NCBI GenBank assembly: GCA_034007705.1 | Contig: JAVEQK010000014.1 | Location: 12,265 to 76,264 of the forward strand | DNA: 64,000 bases | Source: UBA10518 sp022837185 | GTDB lineage: Bacteria > Desulfobacterota > Desulfobulbia > Desulfobulbales > Desulfobulbaceae | Direction: 5' to 3' | Part shown: piece after piece, positions 25,025-33,853 of the stretch | How the letters are laid out: each line of letters starts with the position of its first letter | Numbering within the stretch: the stretch's first letter is position 1 | Made by a program: the position numbers and the translations under genes | The notes under the pieces: generated by a model | Databases searched by the model: none | What the model saw: the letters and a program-made list of their open reading frames with translations, nothing else | What the model was told of the DNA's origin: nothing

Positions 25025-25819
25025 ATGAACCGTTTCTCCTCCAAGACGCCGCCGCGCATCGGCGTTGCCTGGACCGATCCCGCCCTGGAAGGGAAGGCCA
25101 GGCGGCTTGCCCGGACCATGGGTCTTCCCCCTGCCCCCGGGCACCAGTGCGACGTTGTTCTGCAGCTCACCCCCTCCCGCCTTGAACTGTCCTGCCCCGG
25201 CCATCCCTCTCTGAACGGGCCGGTCGCGGTCGATTTTGTCCGGGGGCCGGCCGGCTACCGGCGCAGGCGCGGAGGAAGCGAGGCGCTGCTCAGGGCCCTG
25301 GGGCACAAGGCAAACAGACGGACGATGGTCATGGACGCCACCGGGGGCTGGGGCGACGACGCCCTGGTGATGGCCGCCCACGGGTGCGAGGTCCTGGTGG
25401 TCGAGCGCCATCCGGTCCTGGCCGCGCTGCTGCTGGACGGCATCCGCAGAGCTGCGGAACATCCGGCCACCGGTGAGATTGCCGGCAGGATGCGCCTGGT
25501 CCGCGGGGACAGTCCGCAGGTTATGGATCAGTTGAGGGCAGAGGGAACGATCATCGACGTCGTCTATATTGACCCCATGTTTCCGGAACGGCGCAAGTCG
25601 GCCAAGGTGAAAAAAAAAGTGCAGATTCTGCAACTGCTGATCGGCCGGGAGAATGATGCGGAACGCCTGCTGGATGCCGCTCTCCGGACGGCCCGGAAAC
25701 GGGTTGTCGTCAAGAGGCCGGCAGCGGCCCCGTTTCTCGGAGGCATCCGCCCCTCCCACAGTTTCCGCGGCAGGACCGTCCGTTTCGATGTCTTCCTGAC
25801 GGGTATTCCGGCGCCCTGA
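25025..25819 (+). CDS. rsmJ: 16S rRNA (guanine(1516)-N(2))-methyltransferase
   Basis: A 264-residue SAM-dependent methyltransferase that modifies the small-subunit rRNA. The SAM-binding motif DATGGWGDDALVMAAHGCEV lies near residue 100. The family signature DPMFPERRKSAKVKKK near 185 matches RsmJ (DPM-P-KSA-VKK) very well, and VVVKRP comes later. The ATG at 25025 gives the expected length, but no clear ribosome site is seen and ATG 25013 or 24962 remain possible. The frame stays open far upstream without homology. Monocistronic, convergent with the DUF89-like gene, from which it is separated by only 5 bp. Confidence 0.87.
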   Translation: MNRFSSKTPPRIGVAWTDPALEGKARRLARTMGLPPAPGHQCDVVLQLTPSRLELSCPGHPSLNGPVAVDFVRGPAGYRRRRGGSEALLRALGHKANRRTMVMDATGGWGDDALVMAAHGCEVLVVERHPVLAALLLDGIRRAAEHPATGEIAGRMRLVRGDSPQVMDQLRAEGTIIDVVYIDPMFPERRKSAKVKKKVQILQLLIGRENDAERLLDAALRTARKRVVVKRPAAAPFLGGIRPSHSFRGRTVRFDVFLTGIPAP

Positions 25820-25824
25820 GCCGA

Positions 25825-27567
25825 TCAGGCGAAGACGCGGTCGTACAGTTTGCCCACCCCGTACTCCTTGCGGCGGCGGAACCGCTCCCATGACGGGCCG
25901 GTGATCTGCATCTCGGGATACCTCTTCTGCATATCCATGGCGATTTCCATCTCCTTCGTGCAGCCCGTCGAAAAGGTGGCGTCCTTTCCGGACCATTCCG
26001 GCGGCACTTTTTCGTGCAGGAGGGAGAAGGCCTTTTCGATGTCGTCCACGGTCTGAAAACGCCATATATCGATCATGCCGCTGCGCTGGAAAATTTCCCA
26101 CATGTACATGAGATCATCGGCGTCCAGCCCCTCCTCGAAGTGTTCGGCGGGATTGATGACCATGACGTTCTCCATGGTCGAGCGCAGATGATCGACAAAT
26201 ATGTTCAGTATTTTCTTGGCCTGTTCGAGCTGGCCGGGGATGGAGCCGACGATGGCGGAGTAGAACATGATCTTCTGGCCCTTCTCCTTCTGCTTTTTCA
26301 CCATGTAAATGAGGGTTTCGGCTTTGTTGCGCAAGTCCTGCTCCGTGAAGTGGATGATTTCCGGATGCCTTTTTTTCACGGTGATGCTGACATCCATTGC
26401 ATCCTGGCGGGTGATGCTGAGGAGATCGCGGGTGAACAGGAAGTGGTTGTTTATGCACGGCAGGCTTCCCGGTGAGCGATTGATGACCAGGTCGGCCTCC
26501 TTGAAGGCCCTGGCAAAGGTCACCGAGGTCAGCAGCGGATTGAACTCCTCCAGGGTCCCGTCGGAGATGATCAGCAGCTGCCGGTCGCTGCGCAGTTTGC
26601 TGAGCAGCCGTTTTTTGGATATTTTCAAATCGGAAATGATGTCGGCTCCCTTGAGCAGTTCATCCAGGGTCGGGTCTTCCAGCAGATCGACAAAGGAAAT
26701 CCGGTCATGAAAAAAGGCCTGTTTGACGGCGAGAATGACCTTGATGCCCATCTTGATGAGGATGTTGATGATGGCCAGGTCAAAGATTATCTCGCCCGAG
26801 CGGCTGCCGGTCCAGAGGACATAGGGACTGCTGCCCCAGTTCAAGACCTGCCGCAGCCAGTCGCAGAACCATTGCCAGCCTTCGGAATCGATGGTTTCCT
26901 GCACGACCCGCTGCACCGTGTGCGGGGCCGGCTGTCCCTCGTCCTTCCAGATGGAGTCTACGGTGGAAAGGAGGATGAGGCGCTGCAGGCGGACCAGGTG
27001 GATCTGCTGGCCGATTTCATCAAGGTTCGCCCCCGGCTCGATGCGCAGGCCCTCGGGGCTGCTGATGGTCTCTTGGAAGAGCCGCGACCGGAGGAATTGA
27101 TGGGCCCGCAGGTTCTGTTTTTCCCTGATCGATCCCTGGGGCCGCTCAATATCGCTGAGGTTGATGAAGACGCGGAGCAGCCTTTTCTCCAGTCGGGTGG
27201 GAAGCAGCACCTTTGAGGCCGTCTCGTGGCCGTACTTGATGCCCAGCAGGATCATAAGATATTGCCGCCGGTAGGGGTCGTCGATGACCGAGCCGACCAG
27301 CTCTTCAATCCGATTCCAGATCCGGCGGTAATCCCCATCGAGCAGATCCGCCGCTCTTTTCTCGACAATCGCGGTAAACAGCCCGTCCGGACAGGGATAA
27401 TAGAAGGACTCCCTTTCCATGTGGACTATGAAGTTGAGCTGTTCCGGCGAAGCGACGATATCGGGGAAGGCCTCAAAGGCGAGGTGATTTTCCGTGAAGA
27501 AATTGGTCAGCCAGGCATCCCGTTCGGGGTCGGTGCCGATTCTCTGTACTGGAAATTCCTTGGTCAT
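25825..27567 (-). CDS. Divergent DUF89/ARMT1-like domain protein
   Basis: A 580-residue soluble protein. Near residue 250 it reads VLWTGSRSGEIIFDLAIINIL and near 357 DLVINRSPGSL; these positions and their surroundings resemble the DNAGE and KG(M/Q)GN motifs of DUF89 metal-dependent phosphatases, but the key Asp-Asn pair is replaced by Ser-Arg-Ser. The N-terminal 200 residues are helical and unrecognised. If the assignment is right, this is a member with altered metal ligands and perhaps no phosphatase activity. It ends 5 bp from rsmJ on the opposite strand. The function is not known; the family link is moderate. Confidence 0.6.
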   Translation of the reverse strand: MTKEFPVQRIGTDPERDAWLTNFFTENHLAFEAFPDIVASPEQLNFIVHMERESFYYPCPDGLFTAIVEKRAADLLDGDYRRIWNRIEELVGSVIDDPYRRQYLMILLGIKYGHETASKVLLPTRLEKRLLRVFINLSDIERPQGSIREKQNLRAHQFLRSRLFQETISSPEGLRIEPGANLDEIGQQIHLVRLQRLILLSTVDSIWKDEGQPAPHTVQRVVQETIDSEGWQWFCDWLRQVLNWGSSPYVLWTGSRSGEIIFDLAIINILIKMGIKVILAVKQAFFHDRISFVDLLEDPTLDELLKGADIISDLKISKKRLLSKLRSDRQLLIISDGTLEEFNPLLTSVTFARAFKEADLVINRSPGSLPCINNHFLFTRDLLSITRQDAMDVSITVKKRHPEIIHFTEQDLRNKAETLIYMVKKQKEKGQKIMFYSAIVGSIPGQLEQAKKILNIFVDHLRSTMENVMVINPAEHFEEGLDADDLMYMWEIFQRSGMIDIWRFQTVDDIEKAFSLLHEKVPPEWSGKDATFSTGCTKEMEIAMDMQKRYPEMQITGPSWERFRRRKEYGVGKLYDRVFA

Positions 27568-27691
27568 AAAAACATTTCACCGGGGCGTTTTCCGGGGCGG
27601 CACGGGCGCCCCCCGCCGGGCCTCCTGCTGCGGGGAGAGAAAAACGGGCGCCTGTCCCTCCGGCGGGCGCGGATCGCGGCTTTGACCCCTG

Positions 27692-28891
27692 TCAGGAAGC
27701 GGCGGCCTTTTCCAGTGCGGCGAGCATGGTCGCGCGGGCCTGATCGCTCAGCTTCACCGGAATCTGGTACACCAGGGTCCGGGTCATGATTTCCGCCGAC
27801 CGGGGCAGTGCGTCAGGGTCATACACAACCTGCTTCCTGCCGCCGGCCTGGAAAGGCCAACCATTCCGACAGGGTGTTTTCCCCTCCAGGAGATGCTCCC
27901 ATTTCGGATAGTAATGCCAGGTGTTCTCACCGAAATTAATCGCCCCGGCCCCGTGCTCCCGCAGTATCTGATTGACGCGGACCGCCCGCTCCCTGTCCGG
28001 AAGCATGAATGCCATGAACGTCGCCGAGTCGCCCTCCTCGTCGAGAATCGTCCGGAATGTTGCACCCGGGATGGCCGCGGCGGCTTCCTTGAGCATGTTC
28101 TTGTTGGCCTTCTGGGCGGCGATCATGTCGTCGAGCTTGGCGAGCTGGGCCAGCCCGATGGCCCCCTGCAGCTCCATCATCCTGTAGTTGAAGCCGATGA
28201 ATCGCCGGCCCTCACCTCCCCTGCCGCCGGGATTGGCAACATGATCATGACCGTGGTCATGGTATTCGGACATGGTGCGCCACAGTTCCCGATCGTCGGT
28301 TATGATCATCCCCCCTTCCCCGGTGGTCATGGTCTTGACCGAGTCAAAGGAGAAGGTCCCGCAGGCACCGAAAGTCCCGAGATGTCTGCCCTCCAGGCGG
28401 CCGCCCGCGGCCTGGGCCGTGTCCTCCAGAACCGGGATGTTGTGCCGGTCGGCGATCGCCTTGATTTCCCTGATCCTGGCCTGGGCGCCGAGCATGTGGA
28501 CCGGAATGATGGCCGCGGTCTTTTCGGTGATCTTCTTTTCCAGGTCAGCCGGGTCCATGTTGAGGGTTTCGTCCACCTCGGTGAAAACGGGAACCGCGCC
28601 CACGTCGAAAATCGCCTCCCAGGTGGCGACAAAAGTGAATCCCTGGGTTATGACCTCGTCTCCGGGTCCGACCCCCAGGGCAGCCAGGGCGACCTTCAGG
28701 GCTGCGGTACCGGAGGTTACGGCCTGGGCATGGCCGGCGCCGGTATAGCGGGCAAAGGCCTCCTCGAACTGGCGGACCTTCCACACATCCCCCCGCTGGG
28801 CGCCGAACTCGTAGCGAAACAGGACCCCGGTGGCAAATACGTCCAGGACCTCGCGTTTTTCCTCTTCACCGAATACTTCAAAGCCGGGCAT
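27692..28891 (-). CDS. DegT/DnrJ/EryC1/StrS-family aminotransferase
   Basis: A 399-residue PLP-dependent sugar-aminotransferase-type enzyme (fold type I). The family features are the substrate-end TSGTAALKVAL near residue 60, the cofactor Asp in LEDTAQAAGG near 155, and the PLP lysine in SFDSVKTMTTGEGG near 190. Such enzymes aminate keto-sugars for polysaccharides or antibiotics. Here the gene is 9 bp after panD with a strong gaggtggaacc site, and no sugar-nucleotide genes are close, so the substrate is open. It is probably cotranscribed with panC and panD. Confidence 0.9.
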   Translation of the reverse strand: MPGFEVFGEEEKREVLDVFATGVLFRYEFGAQRGDVWKVRQFEEAFARYTGAGHAQAVTSGTAALKVALAALGVGPGDEVITQGFTFVATWEAIFDVGAVPVFTEVDETLNMDPADLEKKITEKTAAIIPVHMLGAQARIREIKAIADRHNIPVLEDTAQAAGGRLEGRHLGTFGACGTFSFDSVKTMTTGEGGMIITDDRELWRTMSEYHDHGHDHVANPGGRGGEGRRFIGFNYRMMELQGAIGLAQLAKLDDMIAAQKANKNMLKEAAAAIPGATFRTILDEEGDSATFMAFMLPDRERAVRVNQILREHGAGAINFGENTWHYYPKWEHLLEGKTPCRNGWPFQAGGRKQVVYDPDALPRSAEIMTRTLVYQIPVKLSDQARATMLAALEKAAAS

Positions 28892-28900
28892 GGTTCCACC

Positions 28901-29263
28901 TCACTTGTCAAGATGCTGCTTTACCCTGTTCCTGCCGTCCAGGAGCAGAATGGTCGGTTTGTACCCCTGGAGCTTGCTCTCCTCGATCAGCACATAGGTG
29001 GCGATGATGATCAGATCGCCCGCCAGCCCCTTGCGCGCCGCGGCGCCGTTGAGACCGATGATACCGGAACCCCGCTCCCCTTCGATCACATATGTCTCGA
29101 AACGTTCGCCGTTGTTGATGTTGTAGATCTTGATCTGTTCAAACGGCACCAGACCGGCGGCATCCATGAGGTCACGGTCCACCGTCAGGCTGCCTTCATA
29201 GTTGAGATCGGCCCCGGTCACCGTGGCCCGGTGTATCTTTGCTTTCAGCACTGTTCGAAACAT
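28901..29263 (-). CDS. panD: Aspartate 1-decarboxylase (pyruvoyl type)
   Basis: A 120-residue proenzyme that makes beta-alanine from aspartate for pantothenate and CoA. The self-cleavage site is Gly24-Ser25 in YEGSLTVD, which becomes the pyruvoyl group. The later motif GLNGAAARKG, with active-site residues, is present, and the length is typical. Downstream of panC on the same strand; the 208 bp between them contain a GATTTC repeat array. Confidence 0.95.
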   Translation of the reverse strand: MFRTVLKAKIHRATVTGADLNYEGSLTVDRDLMDAAGLVPFEQIKIYNINNGERFETYVIEGERGSGIIGLNGAAARKGLAGDLIIIATYVLIEESKLQGYKPTILLLDGRNRVKQHLDK

Positions 29264-29355
29264 GTCGCTTCACCTGATGGGCTGCATTTCGCCCTGTATT
29301 TCGCGGATGGAGGAAAATAATCCGCCCCTCCGCATTTGTTTTCTGTCCGGGGTGT

Positions 29356-29397
29356 TCGATTTCGACACCGATCCCGATTTCGATTTCGATTTCGACG
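29356..29397. repeat. GATTTC/GATCCC hexamer array
   Basis: About seven imperfect copies of a 6-bp unit, gatttc with variants gacacc and gatccc, in the 208-bp gap between panC and panD. The same hexamer array occurs at 10636-10664, 10831-10855, 11048-11070, 17741-17778 and 43414-43500. Confidence 0.85.
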
Positions 29398-29471
29398 GGT
29401 TGTCTTCCTGTGCGGTTGCCTGCCAGGTCAACGGAATAAAAATATTAAATTAACCCCGCGCCCCGGGTCTG

Positions 29472-30326
29472 TCAACCGTCCCGCAACACCAACCCGTTGT
29501 CGATGAGGCGGACCCTGCCGCCGATCCTCACCGCCAGGGCCACCAGGGTACGGTCGTCGACGGCCGCGGCCGGTTCCAGACTCTCTGCGTCGACAAGGCA
29601 GACATAGTCGATTTCCGTCCCCGGAAAGGATTCAATATACTCCCTGAGCCGTCTTTCCAGTCCAATTGCATCCCGAAGCCCGCCGGCGGCGAGTTTGCGG
29701 GCCATGACGATGGACCGGTACAGACTCAGGGCGGACTCCCGGTCCCCTTCTTCGAGGTAGAGATTCCTGGAGCTCATGGCCAGGCCGTCCGCCTCCCGGA
29801 CCGTCGGGTGGCCGATGATCTCGATGTCCATGTTCAGGTCGGCGGTCAGGCGGCGGATCACCACCAGCTGCTGATAGTCCTTTTCCCCGAAAACGGCACA
29901 ATCGGCCCTGGTCAGGTGAAAGAGCTTGACCAGCACCGTCGCGACCCCGTCAAAGTGGCCGGGCCTGCTCGCACCGCACAGATGGCGGGTGATGTCCTTG
30001 ACGGAGACAACGGTCTGGAACCCCTTGGGATACATTTCAGCCGGATCCGGAGCAAAAACCGCGTCGACTCCCTCCCCGGCCGCCATCCGGCAGTCCTCCG
30101 CAAAATTACGGGGATATGCCGCAAAATCTTCACTGGGGCCGAATTGCAGGGGATTGACGAACAGGCTGACCACGACCTTGCCCGCCTGCCGCCGGGCACA
30201 TCGCATCAGGCTGAGATGGGCGTCATGAAAACAGCCCATGGTCGGCACCAGGGCGATTCCGCCGCCGGCTGCCGCCTGCGCTTTTGCCCATGCCGCCATT
30301 TCATCCGGCGAATGGATAATCTCCAT
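29472..30326 (-). CDS. panC: Pantothenate synthetase
   Basis: A 284-residue ATP-dependent ligase joining pantoate to beta-alanine. It has the HIGH-like motif, here PTMGCFHDAH (usual PTMGALHEGH), FVNPLQFGPSED near residue 57, and FGEKDYQQL and MSSRNLYL for ATP and pantoate binding (KMSKS position). Length is normal. It overlaps the stop of the upstream TPR gene by 1 bp, so the order is TPR protein, panC, panD, aminotransferase. Confidence 0.95.
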   Translation of the reverse strand: MEIIHSPDEMAAWAKAQAAAGGGIALVPTMGCFHDAHLSLMRCARRQAGKVVVSLFVNPLQFGPSEDFAAYPRNFAEDCRMAAGEGVDAVFAPDPAEMYPKGFQTVVSVKDITRHLCGASRPGHFDGVATVLVKLFHLTRADCAVFGEKDYQQLVVIRRLTADLNMDIEIIGHPTVREADGLAMSSRNLYLEEGDRESALSLYRSIVMARKLAAGGLRDAIGLERRLREYIESFPGTEIDYVCLVDAESLEPAAAVDDRTLVALAVRIGGRVRLIDNGLVLRDG

Positions 30327-31024
30327 CAGTTTTCCAGAGCATTGATCCTGGCCTCGATCATTTCCCGGTCGGGATCAAATCCCGGCCCCGAATCCTCGCC
30401 TCCCAGGGCGTCCAGATATTTCCGGTACATCGCCAGGGCCTGTTCAGGGTCGTTCTCCGCTTCGTACACCCGTCCCATGGCCTTGTAGGCGGTGGCCTCA
30501 AACCCGCGGAAGGAGGCCAGCTCATTGTAGGAGCTGATCGCCTGTTCCGGTTCATTCCTGCTTTCATGCAGGGCGCCCAGATTGTACAGGAGAAGAGGCC
30601 TGGCCGGATTGTTTCCGGAAAGGGACTTCTTCACCCCGTACAACTCCTCGACGGCCCGGTCCTGCTCTTCAGCGGCCGTGGCCATGCGGGCCAGCTCGAC
30701 CCTGGCCCAGATCCCCGAGGAAGTTGAGCCGTATGCATCGGTCACCTGAACCAGCAGTTCCTGCTTTTTCTCCCCTTCCGCCTTCATTGCCTCGGTCAGG
30801 GCCGAGGCAGCCTTGTCCTCCCGATGCGACCGATAGGAACCGTACAGGGAAAACGCGATAATGATGAAAACAACAACTCCGACAACAATCCAGATGGTCC
30901 GCTGATTTTTCCTCAGGAACCTGATCAGGTCCGGAGGAAGCCCGAGCTGATCCAGCAGTCCGGGGGCCTGAATCACCGCCGATTGTTCAATATTTTGACG
31001 GTTAAAGGGATTCTGTTCGCTCAT
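30326..31024 (-). CDS. Tetratricopeptide-repeat membrane protein (YfgM-like)
   Basis: A 232-residue protein. A cytoplasmic N-terminus of about 43 residues precedes a transmembrane segment near 44-64 (IWIVVGVVVFIIIAFSLYG). The rest is helical with TPR-like repeats (for example ARPLLLYNLGALHESRNEPEQAI and the following ATAYKAMGRVYEAENDPEQAL). This arrangement fits the YfgM/ancillary SecYEG translocon family or a general TPR scaffold. Head gene of the pan operon; divergent from xseA with 117 bp between. Confidence 0.78.
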   Translation of the reverse strand: MSEQNPFNRQNIEQSAVIQAPGLLDQLGLPPDLIRFLRKNQRTIWIVVGVVVFIIIAFSLYGSYRSHREDKAASALTEAMKAEGEKKQELLVQVTDAYGSTSSGIWARVELARMATAAEEQDRAVEELYGVKKSLSGNNPARPLLLYNLGALHESRNEPEQAISSYNELASFRGFEATAYKAMGRVYEAENDPEQALAMYRKYLDALGGEDSGPGFDPDREMIEARINALEN

Positions 31025-31141
31025 GTCTTGCTCTCAGTGAAAGGATATCATCATTGCCTTCCCGGCCAGAAACCGGTTATTATACTTCGTTGGCTGAAAA
31101 AATCATTAATGAATTGACTCCCGACGCGAGCCCCGCCACGT

Positions 31142-32497
31142 ATGGACGGTAACAGAATCTTCTCGGTCACCCAAATCAATGCCTCGATCCGCACCATTCT
31201 GGAAAGCCGGTTTCCATTCGTCAGCGTGGCCGGAGAAATATCCAATCTGCGCCAGCCGTTTTCCGGCCATCTGTACTTCACCCTGAAGGATGAGCAGTCG
31301 CAGATCAAGGCCGTTCTGTTTAAGCTCCAGCAACGGTATTTGTCCGATCCGCTCGTCGACGGGCAGTCCGTTGTCTGCAGGGGGCGCATTTCCGTCTATG
31401 AACCCCGCGGCGACTATCAGCTCATTGTCGATGCGGTTGATTTTCACGGCGCCGGCGCCCTGCAGCTGGAGTTCGACAAGCTGAAGAAGAAACTGGCCGA
31501 AGAAGGGCTGTTCGATCAATCCCGGAAAAAACCTCTCCCCCCTTTTCCAGACCATGTCCTCCTCATAACCTCGCCCAAGGGCGCCGCGGTGCACGACTTC
31601 ATCCGGATTGCCCGGCGGCGGAGTCCCGCCGTCCAGCTTTCCGTTTACCCGGTGACCGTTCAGGGCGGCCAGGCCGCCGGTGAGATTGTTGCCGCCCTCA
31701 CCGCTCTCAACAGCCATTTCACCGAAGGCGTCCTTGTCCTCTGCCGGGGGGGAGGCTCACTGGAAGACCTTTGGGCGTTCAACGAGGAGAGGGTCGCCCG
31801 GGCAATCGCCGCATCACGACTGCCCGTCGTCAGTGCCGTCGGCCACGAAACCGATTTCACCATCGCTGATTTTACCGCCGATCTCCGGGCGCCGACGCCC
31901 AGCGCCGCCGCTGAAATGATCCTGCCGGACAGCGCCGCCGTCAGGACCCGGGTCAATCAGCTCACCCGGCGGCTGCTGCGTAAAATGACCTCTCTGGCCG
32001 AGATGGCCGAACACCGGGTCGCCCACAACATTCACCGTCTCGGCATCGTACGGCGGCAGCTCGACCGGCAGGCGCTGCAGGTGGATCACGCCGCCGCCAA
32101 TCTTGAACAGGGGCTCAGGGCGGCCCTGACCCATTACCTCGGCACACTCAACCGGCTGGAACAGAAACTGCGGATGCACAGCCCGTCAGCAAGGCTGCAC
32201 CTGCAGCGCCAGAAACTGACCGACCTGACCCGGAGGCTGCTGCTTGCCGAAAGGGCAGCCATCGACGCCGGCGCTGATTCTCTTGCCCGTGCTGCAGGGC
32301 TGCTCGACGCTGTGAGTCCCCTCTCGACCCTGGCCCGGGGCTACTCAATTGTCAGGAAGGGACCCGGAGACGGAGCAGTTATCACCGATTACCGGCAAGC
32401 GGAAAAGGGCGAGCGGATAGACGTGATCCTGCACAGTGGATTTCTGGAATGTACGATTGAAAAAACCGGCGAAGGCCGACCGCGGAAAACCGATTAG
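31142..32497 (+). CDS. xseA: Exodeoxyribonuclease VII large subunit
   Basis: A 451-residue subunit of the single-strand-specific exonuclease. An N-terminal OB fold (residues 1-100, RIFSVTQINASIRTILE...VAGEISNLRQPFSGHLYFTLKD pattern) binds DNA. The catalytic region carries CRGGGSLEDLWAFNEE near 200 and SAVGHETDFTIADFTAD near 232, both hallmark motifs. A coiled-coil region and short C-terminal domain follow. The xseB small subunit is not next to it in this window. No clear ribosome site precedes the ATG, so the start is the least certain part. Confidence 0.95.
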   Translation: MDGNRIFSVTQINASIRTILESRFPFVSVAGEISNLRQPFSGHLYFTLKDEQSQIKAVLFKLQQRYLSDPLVDGQSVVCRGRISVYEPRGDYQLIVDAVDFHGAGALQLEFDKLKKKLAEEGLFDQSRKKPLPPFPDHVLLITSPKGAAVHDFIRIARRRSPAVQLSVYPVTVQGGQAAGEIVAALTALNSHFTEGVLVLCRGGGSLEDLWAFNEERVARAIAASRLPVVSAVGHETDFTIADFTADLRAPTPSAAAEMILPDSAAVRTRVNQLTRRLLRKMTSLAEMAEHRVAHNIHRLGIVRRQLDRQALQVDHAAANLEQGLRAALTHYLGTLNRLEQKLRMHSPSARLHLQRQKLTDLTRRLLLAERAAIDAGADSLARAAGLLDAVSPLSTLARGYSIVRKGPGDGAVITDYRQAEKGERIDVILHSGFLECTIEKTGEGRPRKTD

Positions 32498-32515
32498 CGT
32501 CGGTGGAAGAAAATA

Positions 32516-32959
32516 TCAGTCAAGCAGGGTTTCGACTTCGCCGTCAATGTTTCGAATGACTTCGGCCAACTGGTGCGGCTCATCATTGGCGGTGCTCTTG
32601 AGGCGGTTGCCCCACTTTTTCAGCATGGCGGTGTCGATTTTGCGAACGGTGTTGTCCCGGCACCATTCCCGTCCGATCTTGTTGCCCAGTTCGGTCAGCA
32701 TGCGCTGCTGTTCAGCCCGTTCTTCCGGAGAAAGCTGCTGGAGAAGATTGTCGGCGATCCGCTCCCAGCCGTCGGTGAAAAAATTCCCTTTCAGAAAGGT
32801 GCGGAACCATTTCAGTTCTTCGGCGGTCAATCCGGATGCATCATACTGGCGGGAAATATTCTCCCTCCCTGTCGAAGCTTCGGCGACTCCCGCATGGGCG
32901 CCGCCGGTCGGAGCTGCAATACAAAGAATAAAAAGGAAAAAAAGAGCTGTTTTCTTCAT
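32516..32959 (-). CDS. Hypothetical secreted protein
   Basis: A 147-residue protein with a clean signal peptide (cleavage likely after AHA near residue 23). The mature part is charged and helical, with a tryptophan-rich core (EELKWFRTFLKGNFFTDGWE) and one cysteine in REWCRDN. No family recognised. Convergent with xseA, 18 bp apart. Confidence 0.65.
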   Translation of the reverse strand: MKKTALFFLFILCIAAPTGGAHAGVAEASTGRENISRQYDASGLTAEELKWFRTFLKGNFFTDGWERIADNLLQQLSPEERAEQQRMLTELGNKIGREWCRDNTVRKIDTAMLKKWGNRLKSTANDEPHQLAEVIRNIDGEVETLLD

Positions 32960-33097
32960 CCAGGGGCCTTGTGGATTTGTTTCTGACGAATTTTAACACC
33001 GGAGACAGGGACTGTCAAGGCACAGGGGTCATGAAAAAGCATGGCCCCGGGAACCGGAAACCCTGGCGGCGCCATACTGCGATGTCCCCTCCCGGGT

Positions 33098-33853
33098 TTA
33101 TTCCGGCAGGCCAGCGGCCAGGAAAACGAGCAGGACCGTTTCCGCCGTTTCGCAGGACGCCCCCAGGGTATCTCCCGTTGCCCCGCCGATTTTCCGGTGG
33201 CAGAGCAGGCAGAACAGCAGGGTCGCCGCGCTGACCGCCCCCGCCGCTGCCAGTCCCTTGAATCCCAGGACGGCGGCGCTGACAACAAACAGGATGACTG
33301 TTCCCGTCACTGCCGCCCGCCGGCACCCGGGCGTGGAATAGAACAGTGTCCCCAGCCCTCCGTCCGGACGGGCGTAGGGAAGGACCCCCATGGCCAGCAG
33401 GAGTGCGCAGCGGCCGGCAAGAGGCGTGAGCAGGGAGGCCTTCAGCACCAGCCCGTGGTCGATTACCGTCAGGCAGGCAACCTTCAGCACCAGGAGCAGG
33501 AACAGGGACGCCGCTCCCATCACCCCGATCCTGCTGTCCCGCATGATTTCCAGGATGGTGTCCCGGTTCCGGGCACTGAAAAACCCGTCGGCGGTATCGG
33601 CCAGGCCGTCAAGATGCAGGGCCCCGGAAAAAGACAGGATCAGGCCGACAAGCAGGACCGCCGCGGGGAAGGGCGGAAAAATGCAGCGGATCAGCAGGGC
33701 CCCGGCGACCGCCATGGCCCCGAGGGCCAGGCCGACAACCGGAAAAAAGTAAACCGCGCCGGCAAGGTCATCCTTCCCCCTGCCCAGGGAGGAGGGCAGC
33801 GGAAAAACGGTCAGAAACCGAAACGCCGCAAAACAGCTCCCCAGCCAGTTCAT
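33098..33853 (-). CDS. cobS: Adenosylcobinamide-GDP ribazoletransferase (cobalamin synthase)
   Basis: A 251-residue integral membrane enzyme that joins alpha-ribazole to adenosylcobinamide-GDP in the last steps of cobalamin synthesis. Family markers are RFLTVFPLP at the start, GALHLDGLADTADGFFS near residue 80 and the conserved DSRIGVMG after it. Several hydrophobic segments are present. Overlaps cobT by 4 bp. Confidence 0.94.
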   Translation of the reverse strand: MNWLGSCFAAFRFLTVFPLPSSLGRGKDDLAGAVYFFPVVGLALGAMAVAGALLIRCIFPPFPAAVLLVGLILSFSGALHLDGLADTADGFFSARNRDTILEIMRDSRIGVMGAASLFLLLVLKVACLTVIDHGLVLKASLLTPLAGRCALLLAMGVLPYARPDGGLGTLFYSTPGCRRAAVTGTVILFVVSAAVLGFKGLAAAGAVSAATLLFCLLCHRKIGGATGDTLGASCETAETVLLVFLAAGLPE

